From: Namhaeicola sp039714555
GTDB lineage: Bacteria > Bacteroidota > Bacteroidia > Flavobacteriales > Flavobacteriaceae
DNA: 64,000 bases
Reading direction: 5' to 3'
Assembly: GCA_039714555.1 (NCBI GenBank)
Contig: JBDLJB010000005.1
Coordinates: 79,800 to 143,799 of the forward strand
Below, piece after piece: positions 36,052 to 43,702 of the stretch. Below the pieces are notes generated by a model. That model was not told the origin of the DNA and did not search any database. It saw nothing but the letters and a program-made list of their open reading frames with translations. Made by a program: the position numbers and the translations under genes. How positions within the stretch are numbered: position 1 is the first letter of the stretch; every line of letters begins with the position of its first letter.

Positions 36052-37242
36052 ATGCGAATAGGAATGATCTTAGATAAAACTTTTCCTCCTGATCCAAGGG
36101 TTGAAAATGAAGCTGTTGCTTTGATTGAAAATGGTCATGATGTATTTTTATTCTGTTTAAAATATACAAATGAATTGTCTAGTGAAGAAATTAACGGAAT
36201 ACAGGTAAAAAGATATACTTCTAATAAAATTGATTATAAATTATCTGCTTTAGCTTACACTTTTCCTTTTTATACTAATATAATGGAGAAGAAAATTCTT
36301 GATTTTTTGAAAAAAAACAAAATTGAAACGATTCATATTCACGATATTAGAATTGCTGATGCAGTATTTAAAGCCAATAAAAAATTTGATCTACCTGTTA
36401 TTTTAGACTTGCATGATAATATGCCGGAAGTAATGAAATTGTACCCTCATTTGATGAAATTCCCGGGGAAACAATTGATCTCACCAAATAAATGGAAAAA
36501 GAAAGAAGAAGAATTCATTAAAAAAGCAACAAAAGTAATAACTGTTTCCAATGAATTTATCGATGAAGTAAAGCAACGGACTAATATCGATAAAAACAAG
36601 ATCGTACTCGTACCTAATACTGTTAGAAGATCATTTTATAAAGAAGCTAAAATCGATATAAATATAACGGATAGATACAAAGATGATTTTGTTATCTTAT
36701 ATTTGGGTGATACAGGTTTGCGTAGAGGTTTGCAGACAGCAATTGAGGCCGTAAATGATTTAAAATTTTTAATAGATAACTTGAAATTGGTAATTGTTGG
36801 AACAAATACAACGGATCCAATTTTAAAAAACCAAGTAAAAGAATTGTGTATTGAAAAGTTTGTAGATTTTGAGGGTTGGCAAGATGTTTCATTATTTCCT
36901 TCTTATATTCAAGCTAGTGATATTTGTATTTCACCATTGCATAGAAATATTCAACATGATGTGGCTTATGCAAATAAAATATTTCAATATTTAAGTTTAT
37001 CAAAACCGGTTTTGGTTAGTGATGCAACAGCACAAAAGAACCTGGTAAATAAAACCAAAAGTGGCTTGGTGCATCAGGGAAAGAATGTTCAGAATTTTAT
37101 CGAAAAGGTATTAGAATTGTATAACGATCCAGATTTGCGAAATGAATTGGGAAAGAATGGTAAACATTTTATAGAAAATGAATTTGTTTGGGAAAAAGTA
37201 TCCAGTGATTTAATAAGAGTTTATAGTGAATTAGAAGAATGA
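36052..37242 (+). CDS. GT4-family glycosyltransferase
   Basis: A 396-residue GT-B enzyme. The N-terminal acceptor domain opens MRIGMILDKTFPPDPRVENEA. The C-terminal nucleotide-sugar domain carries VPNTVRR, LYLGDTGLRRGLQTAIEA, and the motif that positions the donor (SDICISPLHRN, then FQYLSLSKPVLVSD). It transfers a sugar from an activated donor during surface-glycan assembly. The donor and acceptor cannot be told. It is the third gene of the cluster, followed by another glycosyltransferase after 41 bp. Confidence 0.9.
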   Translation: MRIGMILDKTFPPDPRVENEAVALIENGHDVFLFCLKYTNELSSEEINGIQVKRYTSNKIDYKLSALAYTFPFYTNIMEKKILDFLKKNKIETIHIHDIRIADAVFKANKKFDLPVILDLHDNMPEVMKLYPHLMKFPGKQLISPNKWKKKEEEFIKKATKVITVSNEFIDEVKQRTNIDKNKIVLVPNTVRRSFYKEAKIDINITDRYKDDFVILYLGDTGLRRGLQTAIEAVNDLKFLIDNLKLVIVGTNTTDPILKNQVKELCIEKFVDFEGWQDVSLFPSYIQASDICISPLHRNIQHDVAYANKIFQYLSLSKPVLVSDATAQKNLVNKTKSGLVHQGKNVQNFIEKVLELYNDPDLRNELGKNGKHFIENEFVWEKVSSDLIRVYSELEE

Positions 37243-37283
37243 TATCTTTGTGAAATAATAAAGATATATTTGAAAAAAAATAT

Positions 37284-38558
37284 TTGAAAGCATTAATTAT
37301 AACATATTATTGGCCTCCTGCAGGCGGTAGCGGTGTTCAACGCTGGTTGAAATTTGTAAAATATTTACAAGATTTTGGTATTGATCCAGTTGTTTATACT
37401 GTTGATAATCCTAAATATATTTTTATTGATGATTCTTTAGAAGATGAAATTCCAAAGAATATTGAAATTTTAAAACAACCTATTTGGGAACCCAATAATC
37501 TCTTATCATTAATAAAGAGTAAACAAAAAGAAACCAGTGCTGGTTTTTTGAATTCTAATCCTTCATTTTTTGAAAAACAATTACAGTATATCAGGGCAAA
37601 TTATTTTATTCCTGATTCGAGAAAATACTGGATAAAACCTTCGGTTGATTTTTTATCAAATTATTTACAACATAATGATATTGATGTGATTATCACAACC
37701 GGTCCGCCACATAGTTTACATTTAATTGGCTTGTTGCTAAAACAAAAATTCTCATTGAAATGGATAGCTGATTTTAGAGATCCATGGACAGATATTGATT
37801 ATTTTCATCAATTACCGCTGACTAAAAAGTCTAAGAAAAAGCATCATAAATTAGAAGCAAAAGTATTAAAAAATGCTGATGCTGTTTTGGTTGTAGGAAA
37901 AACAATGCAAGAGAAATATCAAACTTTCAACAAAAATACAATTGTGATTAGTAATGGTTTTGATGGTGAGATCAATACGGATATTGATAATTTGGATGAT
38001 AAGTTTTCAATTTCTCATATAGGTATGATGAACGCCGATAGAAATCCAAAAATGTTCTGGAAAGTTTTAACAAATTTAATTAAAGAAGATTCTGAATTTA
38101 GTACTGATCTGCAAGTGAATCTAATAGGAAAAGTTGCTCCTGAAATATTACGTGAAATTATCAGCCTAAGTTTAAAAAATCATGTAAATTTAATTGATTA
38201 TTTACCACATAATAAAGTATTACAATTTCAAAGAAAATCACAGGTATTGTTATTAGCTGTAAATAAAGTTCCGAGCGCCAAAGGAATTGTGACAGGTAAA
38301 ATATTTGAGTATTTACAAGCTAACAGGCCTATTTTGGCAATTGCTCCACAAGATGGTGACCTAGCCGAAATTATTAAAAAAACCAATTCAGGCTTTGTTA
38401 TTGAATTTGGCGATGAAGAGAATTTAAAAGAAATTATCTTAAACCTTTATAAAAAATATAAAGAAAGAAATCTGATAACTGAAACCCAAAATATAGCACA
38501 ATATCATCGTAAAAATTTAACAGAAAAATTAGTTGAAGTAATCAGATCTATAAATTAA
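37284..38558 (+). CDS. Glycosyltransferase, GT-B type (GT4-like)
   Basis: A 424-residue GT-B protein. The N-terminal part shows YYWPPAGGSGVQRWLKFVKYL and IITTGPPHSLHLIG, typical of the capsular or exopolysaccharide transferases of Bacteroidota. ADFRDPWTDIDYF follows, and the donor-binding end carries KGIVTGKIFEYLQANRPIL. The start is a TTG at 37284 (LKALIITYYWPP), because no ATG lies near the conserved N-terminus. It sits between another glycosyltransferase and the UDP-GlcNAc 2-epimerase gene, so it probably adds a sugar to the same surface polymer. Confidence 0.9.
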   Translation: MKALIITYYWPPAGGSGVQRWLKFVKYLQDFGIDPVVYTVDNPKYIFIDDSLEDEIPKNIEILKQPIWEPNNLLSLIKSKQKETSAGFLNSNPSFFEKQLQYIRANYFIPDSRKYWIKPSVDFLSNYLQHNDIDVIITTGPPHSLHLIGLLLKQKFSLKWIADFRDPWTDIDYFHQLPLTKKSKKKHHKLEAKVLKNADAVLVVGKTMQEKYQTFNKNTIVISNGFDGEINTDIDNLDDKFSISHIGMMNADRNPKMFWKVLTNLIKEDSEFSTDLQVNLIGKVAPEILREIISLSLKNHVNLIDYLPHNKVLQFQRKSQVLLLAVNKVPSAKGIVTGKIFEYLQANRPILAIAPQDGDLAEIIKKTNSGFVIEFGDEENLKEIILNLYKKYKERNLITETQNIAQYHRKNLTEKLVEVIRSIN

Positions 38559-38604
38559 TTCATGGATATTTTATGTTTAAATGAAAAATAATAGAAATTA
38601 AAAA

Positions 38605-39702
38605 ATGAAGTTTAAAAAAATTGTAACCATATTAGGGGCACGTCCGCAATTTGTTAAAGCGGCTGTGTTGAGTAGAGTGATTTCTGAAAAGAATGAAATA
38701 GAAGAGGTAATTGTTCATACTGGTCAGCATTTTGATAATAATATGAGTGAGGTTTTCTTTACAGAGATGGAAATTCCAAAGCCTAAATACAATCTCAATA
38801 TCAATGGATTAAGTCATGGTGCTATGACAGGTCAAATGCTTGAAAAAATTGAAGAAGTTTTAATAAAAGAAAAACCGGATGCAGTTGTAATTTATGGTGA
38901 TACAAATTCAACAATTGCCGGAGCTTTGGCTGCTAAAAAATTAGATATAAAAGTTGTACATATTGAAGCCGGATTAAGATCGTTTAATATGCAAATGCCC
39001 GAAGAAATTAATCGTATTTTAACCGATAGAATTTCTGACCTTTTATTGTGTCCAACTGATACAGCAATTAAAAATCTTAAAAATGAAGGTTTTAATAATT
39101 TAGATATCGAAGTTGTAAAAAGTGGTGATATTATGAAAGATGCTGTTGCTTTTTATAGCAAATATTCAGCTGAAAGATCTACAATTATTAAGGATTTAGG
39201 TTTACAAAATAAAGACTTTGTTTTGGCTACGATCCATCGACAAGAAAATACGGATAATCTGCAAAAATTAAAATCGATATTTGAAGGTTTAGAAATTATT
39301 GCTAATGAATTTCCGGTTGTTTTACCCATTCATCCTAGAACACGTAAGATACTGAAAGAAAATAACTTAGAATATAATTTAGTTATGATTGAACCTGTAG
39401 GATATTTTGATATGTTAGAATTGTTGAAGAATTGCAAAATGGTTGTAACTGATAGTGGCGGTCTCCAAAAAGAAGCCTTTTTTAATAAAAAATATTGCAT
39501 TATCGCACGCGAAGAAACCGAATGGATCGAATTGGTAGAAAATGGTTTTGCAAAAATTGCTGGAAGTGATAAACAACAAATGTTAGATGCTTTTGATCAT
39601 TTTAAAAATTGTAATTCAGATTTTGATATTGATCTATATGGTGATGAAGTAGGAGAAAGTATTTATAATAGTATTAGATCTTTACTTAAAATAAATAAAT
39701 AG
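38605..39702 (+). CDS. wecB: UDP-N-acetylglucosamine 2-epimerase (non-hydrolysing)
   Basis: A 365-residue enzyme of typical WecB length. Motifs are LGARPQFVKAA at the N-terminus, VHTGQHFDNNMSEVFF, the UDP-sugar site GDTNSTIAGALAAKK, the catalytic HIEAGLRSF and MPEEINR, and DSGGLQKEAFF at the nucleotide end. It interconverts UDP-GlcNAc and UDP-ManNAc, supplying ManNAc for surface polysaccharide made by the glycosyltransferases upstream. It is the last gene of the plus-strand cluster and ends in a strong hairpin terminator that includes its stop codon. Confidence 0.95.
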   Translation: MKFKKIVTILGARPQFVKAAVLSRVISEKNEIEEVIVHTGQHFDNNMSEVFFTEMEIPKPKYNLNINGLSHGAMTGQMLEKIEEVLIKEKPDAVVIYGDTNSTIAGALAAKKLDIKVVHIEAGLRSFNMQMPEEINRILTDRISDLLLCPTDTAIKNLKNEGFNNLDIEVVKSGDIMKDAVAFYSKYSAERSTIIKDLGLQNKDFVLATIHRQENTDNLQKLKSIFEGLEIIANEFPVVLPIHPRTRKILKENNLEYNLVMIEPVGYFDMLELLKNCKMVVTDSGGLQKEAFFNKKYCIIAREETEWIELVENGFAKIAGSDKQQMLDAFDHFKNCNSDFDIDLYGDEVGESIYNSIRSLLKINK

Positions 39703-39737
39703 TAAGAAGTAAAATTTTGTAACCTTACTTCTTACTA
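39700..39737 (+). terminator. 13-bp perfect stem terminator after wecB
   Basis: TAGTAAGAAGTAA at 39700-39712 pairs exactly with TTACTTCTTACTA at 39725-39737 across a 12-nt loop. The left arm begins in the wecB stop codon. It closes the plus-strand cluster and also faces the convergent CreD gene, 38 bp away. Confidence 0.75.
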
Positions 39738-39775
39738 TATAATATTCGTAATATATCAGAATCTACTAGGTTGAT

Positions 39776-41158
39776 CTATTCATTTATCCAATCAATTTTA
39801 CGTGAAATATACATCACTAAGGCTAGTATGATAAATAGTCCTATACTGCCAACAATTAAAGCATAGTTTTCTAATTGTATGATAACAAATATAAAAGCGT
39901 ACATAGCAAATAACGAGAATCCGATAAAAATCGAAAACTTAAACTGGTTTAAAATAGTTTTTGAATATAAAGTTATTAATACAATTACTGAGATAGCCGA
40001 AATAATATATGCTTTTAAAAAATCACTATGTTCAGAAATTGAGATTAAAAGCGTATAGAACATTGTTAATGCTATTCCTATCATAAGATATTGAAATGGG
40101 TGTATTTGAATCTTACTAAGGGTTTGAATTAAGAAAAAAACCAGAAATGTTAAAGCGATTACTAAAAAACCATATTTAACGGATCTTTCGCTCTTTTGAT
40201 ATTCATCAACCGGAATCATAAAATTAACTCCTGAGGCAAAATTTGAAAGATCGGGTAGTGTATTGAAGAATTGTTGAGAAAATGGTCTGTTGATATCTAA
40301 GACTTTCCATTTAGCGTCAAAACCATTATTATTGATTTTATCAGAATTGTGTGGCAAAAAGTATCCTATGAAGTTTGCCGTTTTCCAATTTGAGCTTAAG
40401 TTTATATTTGTTTCTTTTCCAATTGGAATAAAGCTGATTTGTTCACTTCCATTAACATCCATTTTCATTTCAAAATTAATTTCTTTTTCAATTGGTATAT
40501 CAACAGATTTTAAATGATTACTTTCTAAACTATGTAGTTTAATAATCTTTTGATTACGAAATTCATTTATTGATGAGTTACCCATATAATTTGAAGTAAA
40601 AAAATAAGCATGCTTATTCACCATAATTTGAACTCTGCTATTGACTCCTTTTAGATTACTTGTATTGATAATTATTTTTGTCTTTTCCCAGATAATTTGA
40701 TTTTCATCAATATCTAGATCACTAAAATCGGGTTTATTAAAACTACCATTAATTTGTAGATTGCTTTTATAAACAGCAGTTTTATAAATGCCTCTTTTCT
40801 TTTCTTCCGGATTTATGGTTCCTTTAATATCTAAATTTCTTGGGAAGAAATATGCATATTTTATTTTTTCAATTGTTTCTGTTTGAACTGTTTTAGTTTG
40901 TTTATCTGTAATTATTTTTTCAATATATACTTTATATGGAATTTGAAGTATTGGGCCATACAATAGTACTTCATTACCCCATTTATTATTTATTTCATCA
41001 ATAACAGTTTCTTGGCGTTCTGTTCTTTCTTTGATTAATTCTTTTATAAATCCAAGTGGTATTAATAAAATTAGCATTAAAAATGTTACCATTAACATTC
41101 TGGCAGTAATTGATGTTCTAATCCAATTTCCAAATTTTCCTTTTTGTTTTTCATTCAT
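39776..41158 (-). CDS. creD: CreD-family inner membrane protein
   Basis: A 460-residue protein. An N-terminal transmembrane helix (about 15-40, MLMVTFLMLILLIPLGFI) is followed by a long periplasmic beta-rich domain and then a C-terminal block of about five helices. RPFSQQFFNTLPDLSNFASGVNFMIPVDEYQKSERSVKYG is the conserved core of CreD. In E. coli CreD is linked to envelope stress and beta-lactam response; in Bacteroidota it goes with a small winged-helix regulator. It follows the regulator gene by 50 bp, and a palindromic operator lies between them. Confidence 0.92.
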   Translation of the reverse strand: MNEKQKGKFGNWIRTSITARMLMVTFLMLILLIPLGFIKELIKERTERQETVIDEINNKWGNEVLLYGPILQIPYKVYIEKIITDKQTKTVQTETIEKIKYAYFFPRNLDIKGTINPEEKKRGIYKTAVYKSNLQINGSFNKPDFSDLDIDENQIIWEKTKIIINTSNLKGVNSRVQIMVNKHAYFFTSNYMGNSSINEFRNQKIIKLHSLESNHLKSVDIPIEKEINFEMKMDVNGSEQISFIPIGKETNINLSSNWKTANFIGYFLPHNSDKINNNGFDAKWKVLDINRPFSQQFFNTLPDLSNFASGVNFMIPVDEYQKSERSVKYGFLVIALTFLVFFLIQTLSKIQIHPFQYLMIGIALTMFYTLLISISEHSDFLKAYIISAISVIVLITLYSKTILNQFKFSIFIGFSLFAMYAFIFVIIQLENYALIVGSIGLFIILALVMYISRKIDWINE

Positions 41159-41176
41159 GATGTTAAAATTAAAAGT

Positions 41177-41193
41177 ACTTTGAAATACAAAGT
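41177..41193. promoter_or_regulatory. Palindromic operator copy 1, upstream of creD
   Basis: The 17-bp palindrome ACTTTGAAATACAAAGT (ACTTTG and CAAAGT arms, 5-bp spacer) lies in the gap between the winged-helix regulator and creD. An identical copy stands before the first gene of the unit at 42119-42135, with several matching flanking bases (AAAGT on the left). The natural candidate binder is the regulator encoded in the same unit. Confidence 0.7.
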
Positions 41194-41208
41194 GTTTAGT
41201 TAAAAAAA

Positions 41209-41502
41209 TTATTTCCTTGTTATTATTTTTTCTAAAGCTTCAATGTGTGTTTTGAATTCATGCTTTCCTTTTTTTGTTGCAAAATATTTTGTATTAGGTT
41301 TTCTACCTATGAATTGTTTTTCAATTCTAATGTATTCAGCTTTTTCTAAGGCCTTAGTATGGCTGGCCAAATTCCCATCAGTTACATTTAATAGTTCTTT
41401 GAGTCTGTTGAAATCTGCAAACTCATTCACTACCAATATCGACATTATTCCAAGCCTGATCCTATGGTCAAAAACTTTATTTATATTACTTATTAAACTC
41501 AA
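41209..41502 (-). CDS. Winged-helix transcriptional regulator, short type
   Basis: I place the start at a TTG (41502), which overlaps the TGA stop of the upstream membrane-protein gene in a TTGA tetranucleotide. The resulting 97-residue protein (MSLISNINKVFDHRIRLGIMS...) has the usual length for this family. The wing-helix elements are ELLNVTDGNLASHTKALEKAEYI (recognition helix region) and the KYFATKKGKHEFKTHIEALEKI tail. A longer frame runs upstream into the previous gene but gives an unlikely N-terminus. It probably represses its own unit through the two ACTTTG-N5-CAAAGT sites. Confidence 0.85.
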   Translation of the reverse strand: MSLISNINKVFDHRIRLGIMSILVVNEFADFNRLKELLNVTDGNLASHTKALEKAEYIRIEKQFIGRKPNTKYFATKKGKHEFKTHIEALEKIITRK

Positions 41503-42110
41503 TTTATTTGTTTTTCTTTTATATACATAAATGTTCCGTAAATAATATGAAAAATACCAAAGCCTAAAACCCAAAACCAAAATCCATAACCAGGGAAAGC
41601 AGTAGAAATTAAACCTAAGATAATTTCAGCATAACCTAAATATTTAATATCACCCAGAGTAAAATTAGAGGCGTTTACTAAAGCCAAACCGTAAAAAATT
41701 AACATTAAAGATGCAGAAAGACCGTAATGCTGACTGGATAGTTTGATCAAAATATAGATACCTCCGGTTACAAGTGGAATCAAAAAGTTTATTAATAATC
41801 GTTTCGTAGTTTTATTCCAAATTGGCTCTCCTGTTCTTTTAGCCTTATTTGAACTTAAAATAAAAGCTGAAATAATACTTAAAAAAGCAATTGATGTTAA
41901 ATCTAAAATGATAAGTTTAAATGTTAAACTATTAAAATAGATAACTTCATTATTTTTTGGAAATAAATAATAATAAGCAAAAAGTGCACCTATAATAGCA
42001 TAAATGCCTGCTAATATTCCTGATAAACCACTTAAAGAAAGAAATCTAGATGATCTATTCATTATATTTTTAATCTCTGTAATATCTTTTAAATAATCTT
42101 TTTTAGTCAT
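41499..42110 (-). CDS. Polytopic membrane protein in the creD unit
   Basis: A 203-residue protein with about six hydrophobic helices (residues 24-48, 62-86, 107-126, 132-146, 157-172, 176-196). I recognise no catalytic motif. Homologous small membrane proteins commonly precede the winged-helix regulator and CreD in Bacteroidota, so it is likely part of one stress-sensing module. The start MTKKDYLKDITEIKNIMNRSS is cytoplasmic. It is the first gene of the unit and is preceded by the second operator copy; its stop overlaps the regulator start. Confidence 0.8.
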   Translation of the reverse strand: MTKKDYLKDITEIKNIMNRSSRFLSLSGLSGILAGIYAIIGALFAYYYLFPKNNEVIYFNSLTFKLIILDLTSIAFLSIISAFILSSNKAKRTGEPIWNKTTKRLLINFLIPLVTGGIYILIKLSSQHYGLSASLMLIFYGLALVNASNFTLGDIKYLGYAEIILGLISTAFPGYGFWFWVLGFGIFHIIYGTFMYIKEKQIN

Positions 42111-42118
42111 TTTAAAGT

Positions 42119-42135
42119 ACTTTGAAATACAAAGT
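42119..42135. promoter_or_regulatory. Palindromic operator copy 2, upstream of the membrane protein/regulator gene pair
   Basis: An exact second copy of ACTTTGAAATACAAAGT lies 8 bp upstream of the ATG of the first gene of the unit. The close placement would block initiation if a repressor bound. It matches the copy before creD at 41177-41193 in both arms and spacer. Confidence 0.7.
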
Positions 42136-42173
42136 AAATAAAAAATAGTATAATAAAAAAGTTTTGTAGAAAA

Positions 42174-42311
42174 TTATTTTAAATATGTATTATTCCAATG
42201 TTCTTCCAGGTTTATTTTATCTTTCTCAACTTGTGATGAACAGCAGCTTTTTCCTTTATCAATTATTTTACAACTATATTCATTGATTATGTTGTTCTGC
42301 TTGTTAATTTT
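42174..42311 (-). pseudogene. Relic of a cysteine-containing reading frame (possible SAM-methyltransferase fragment)
   Basis: Within the 300-bp gap between the membrane-protein gene and the VOC gene, the minus strand holds 45 codons with protein-like composition and no start codon: CKIIDKGKSCCSSQVEKDK, then NLEEHWNNTYLK and a stop. The HWNNTY end recalls the N-terminus of small class I methyltransferases (HWNxxY), so this may be the remnant of such a gene. The rest of that gene is absent. Nothing else in the gap looks coding. Confidence 0.4.
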
Positions 42312-42410
42312 TTACAAAAAGGTAAAAGTTCTATTTTAGCTTATTTGGCCTAAATTAGATATTATTTTCTGTTATTGACTTAATACTAGGGTACTATTTT
42401 GAATTTGGTT

Positions 42411-42818
42411 TTACTTTTCATTTTCTGCAAAAGTAAGTATGTAACCGTTAATATCCTGAATAGAAAATTCTGTTGCACCGTAAAAAGTTTTTTCAAGTCC
42501 TTTAATAACATTCACTTTATTTTTAATTTTGTCGTGAAACAATCTAATTTCTTTTATCTGGATATATAACAACAAAGAACCACCATTTTGTCTTGATATA
42601 GTTGGCAATTCTGAACCTAAACTGTCAAATGTTTGAAACATAAAATTCACATTTCCACAAGTCATCATTACCCATACAAGATCACCTTGTTCAGGAACTG
42701 TCATAACCACCCTAAACCCTAAATACTGATAAAATTTAATTGTCTCGTTTATATCTTTAACGAAAATGTTAGGCGAAATTGAATCCATATTTTTTAATTT
42801 TTGATTTTTATTAGTCAA
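42411..42818 (-). CDS. VOC-family (glyoxalase/bleomycin-resistance-like) protein
   Basis: A 135-residue two-module VOC protein: ISPNIFVKDINETIKFYQYLGFRVVMTVPEQGDLVWVMM at the N-terminus, then a second beta-alpha-beta-beta unit ending DINGYILTFAENEK with the metal-ligand glutamate. These proteins include glyoxalases, dioxygenases and resistance proteins; which one cannot be told. The gene stands alone, bounded upstream by a hairpin-rich 130-bp gap and downstream by a gap with a gene relic. The start could also be at the internal ATG for MDSISPN. Confidence 0.85.
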   Translation of the reverse strand: MTNKNQKLKNMDSISPNIFVKDINETIKFYQYLGFRVVMTVPEQGDLVWVMMTCGNVNFMFQTFDSLGSELPTISRQNGGSLLLYIQIKEIRLFHDKIKNKVNVIKGLEKTFYGATEFSIQDINGYILTFAENEK

Positions 42819-42819
42819 A

Positions 42820-42950
42820 CGTTTCTAGCAACCAAAAGTAGTTGATAAAACAGCCCAATTATTCGGCTGTAAATTACTTTTTAATATACAATTACAATTT
42901 AAATTATAACACAAAACCGTTATTTTTTGTAACCGTTGTTAGCACACATC
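42820..42950 (-). repeat. Hairpin-rich spacer between the DUF1287 and VOC genes
   Basis: On the minus strand this begins ATGTGTGCTAACAACGGTTAC just after the DUF1287 stop. It then has a second AACGGTT, an inner inverted repeat ACAGCC..GGCTGT, and ends near ACGTTTGAC before the VOC gene. The layout (CTAAC.. at the gene end, ..CGTT.. before the next gene) is the same as in the repeat families further right, though the inner sequence differs. Confidence 0.4.
42938..42949 (+). repeat. Left 12-bp inverted repeat flanking the DUF1287 gene
   Basis: GTTAGCACACAT here is the exact inverse of ATGTGTGCTAAC at 43541-43552, so the DUF1287 gene lies between perfect 12-bp inverted repeats. The left copy starts 3 bp after the DUF1287 stop codon (minus strand). 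Confidence 0.8.
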
Positions 42951-42952
42951 TT

Positions 42953-43540
42953 TTATTTTTTATATCGGTAATGTCCAATTATTATGTAGTCAAATAGTAT
43001 ATTTTCAATGACTTGTCCGGATCCAATATTATGGACAATCAGATATTTATTTTTGTCACTTGACTTCCTGTCAATTACAATCCCGATATGAGTTAATCCA
43101 CCTCCCAAATCCCAACATACAATGTCTCCTGGAGAATAGTCTTTCGGATTGTCAGTTATTCTTAGAACTTCTCCATGTCTTTCAAAGAATTTCATTAAGT
43201 TCGGAACTCTTCGGTGATCAATATTTTTGTCCGTTGATTTCAGCCTCCAATTTTTTGGATATTTTTCAAAATTGTCTTTCATGTCTTCATGAACTTCTTT
43301 TTGAAGGTCAATCCCAACTTTTCTATATGCTCTGATTATTACATCTGTACATACTCCTTTATTCTTGGGAACATCTCCATTTGGATAATCAATTGAAAAA
43401 TAGTTTGGATCATAGATAACACTGTCATGTGTCAATGTGATGGTAGAATCAACAAGTATTTCATAGAAAGAATCCTGACTATAGGAATAATTTCTTAAAA
43501 ATAGAAAGAGTATAGTTGATATTAGTAGTATTTTTCTCAT
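42953..43540 (-). CDS. DUF1287-family exported protein
   Basis: I take the ATG at 43540, which gives a proper signal peptide (MRKILLISTILFLFLRNYSYSQ) and 195 residues. Frames open further upstream only because they run through a flanking repeat. The DUF1287 core shows YPNGDVPKNKGVCTDVIIRAYRK, ENFEKYPKNW-like and DHRRVPNL segments, and GDIVCWDLGGGLTHIGIVID. Cys and His lie where NlpC/P60-like folds keep their catalytic pair, so a cell-wall amidase-like function is possible but unproven. The gene is bracketed by exact 12-bp inverted repeats. Confidence 0.87.
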   Translation of the reverse strand: MRKILLISTILFLFLRNYSYSQDSFYEILVDSTITLTHDSVIYDPNYFSIDYPNGDVPKNKGVCTDVIIRAYRKVGIDLQKEVHEDMKDNFEKYPKNWRLKSTDKNIDHRRVPNLMKFFERHGEVLRITDNPKDYSPGDIVCWDLGGGLTHIGIVIDRKSSDKNKYLIVHNIGSGQVIENILFDYIIIGHYRYKK

Positions 43541-43680
43541 ATGTGTGCTAACGAGAGTTCGTGTATGAATAGTAGCCAATTGCGAGTTTCAAACTTGTCA
43601 AGCTATACAAAAATTGAAGCGATCTAAAACATTTGGTTATCTTACTATTTCGGCTATTACTTTATATATTGTTGTGCGTT
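43541..43680 (-). repeat. Hairpin repeat family A, copy 1
   Basis: About 120-140 bp of imperfect hairpin between the MDR oxidoreductase and DUF1287 genes. Plus-strand landmarks are GAATAGTAGCC (43567-43577), ATTGCG, TTGAAGCGA (43613-43621) and CGGCTATTA (43651-43659), then TATTGTTG. GAATAGTAGCC and GGCTATTA pair as arms. The same order of landmarks recurs at 56794-56928 and 60555-60682. The left end is the 12-bp ATGTGTGCTAAC adjoining the DUF1287 start codon. Confidence 0.7.
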
Positions 43681-43702
43681 CGTTATTCTTATTATCTGAT
43701 TA

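Noticed and set aside
43541..43579. Longer DUF1287 start (MATIHTRTLVSTH...)
   Set aside because: It runs into the repeat and 12-bp inverted copy; the ATG at 43540 yields a normal signal peptide.
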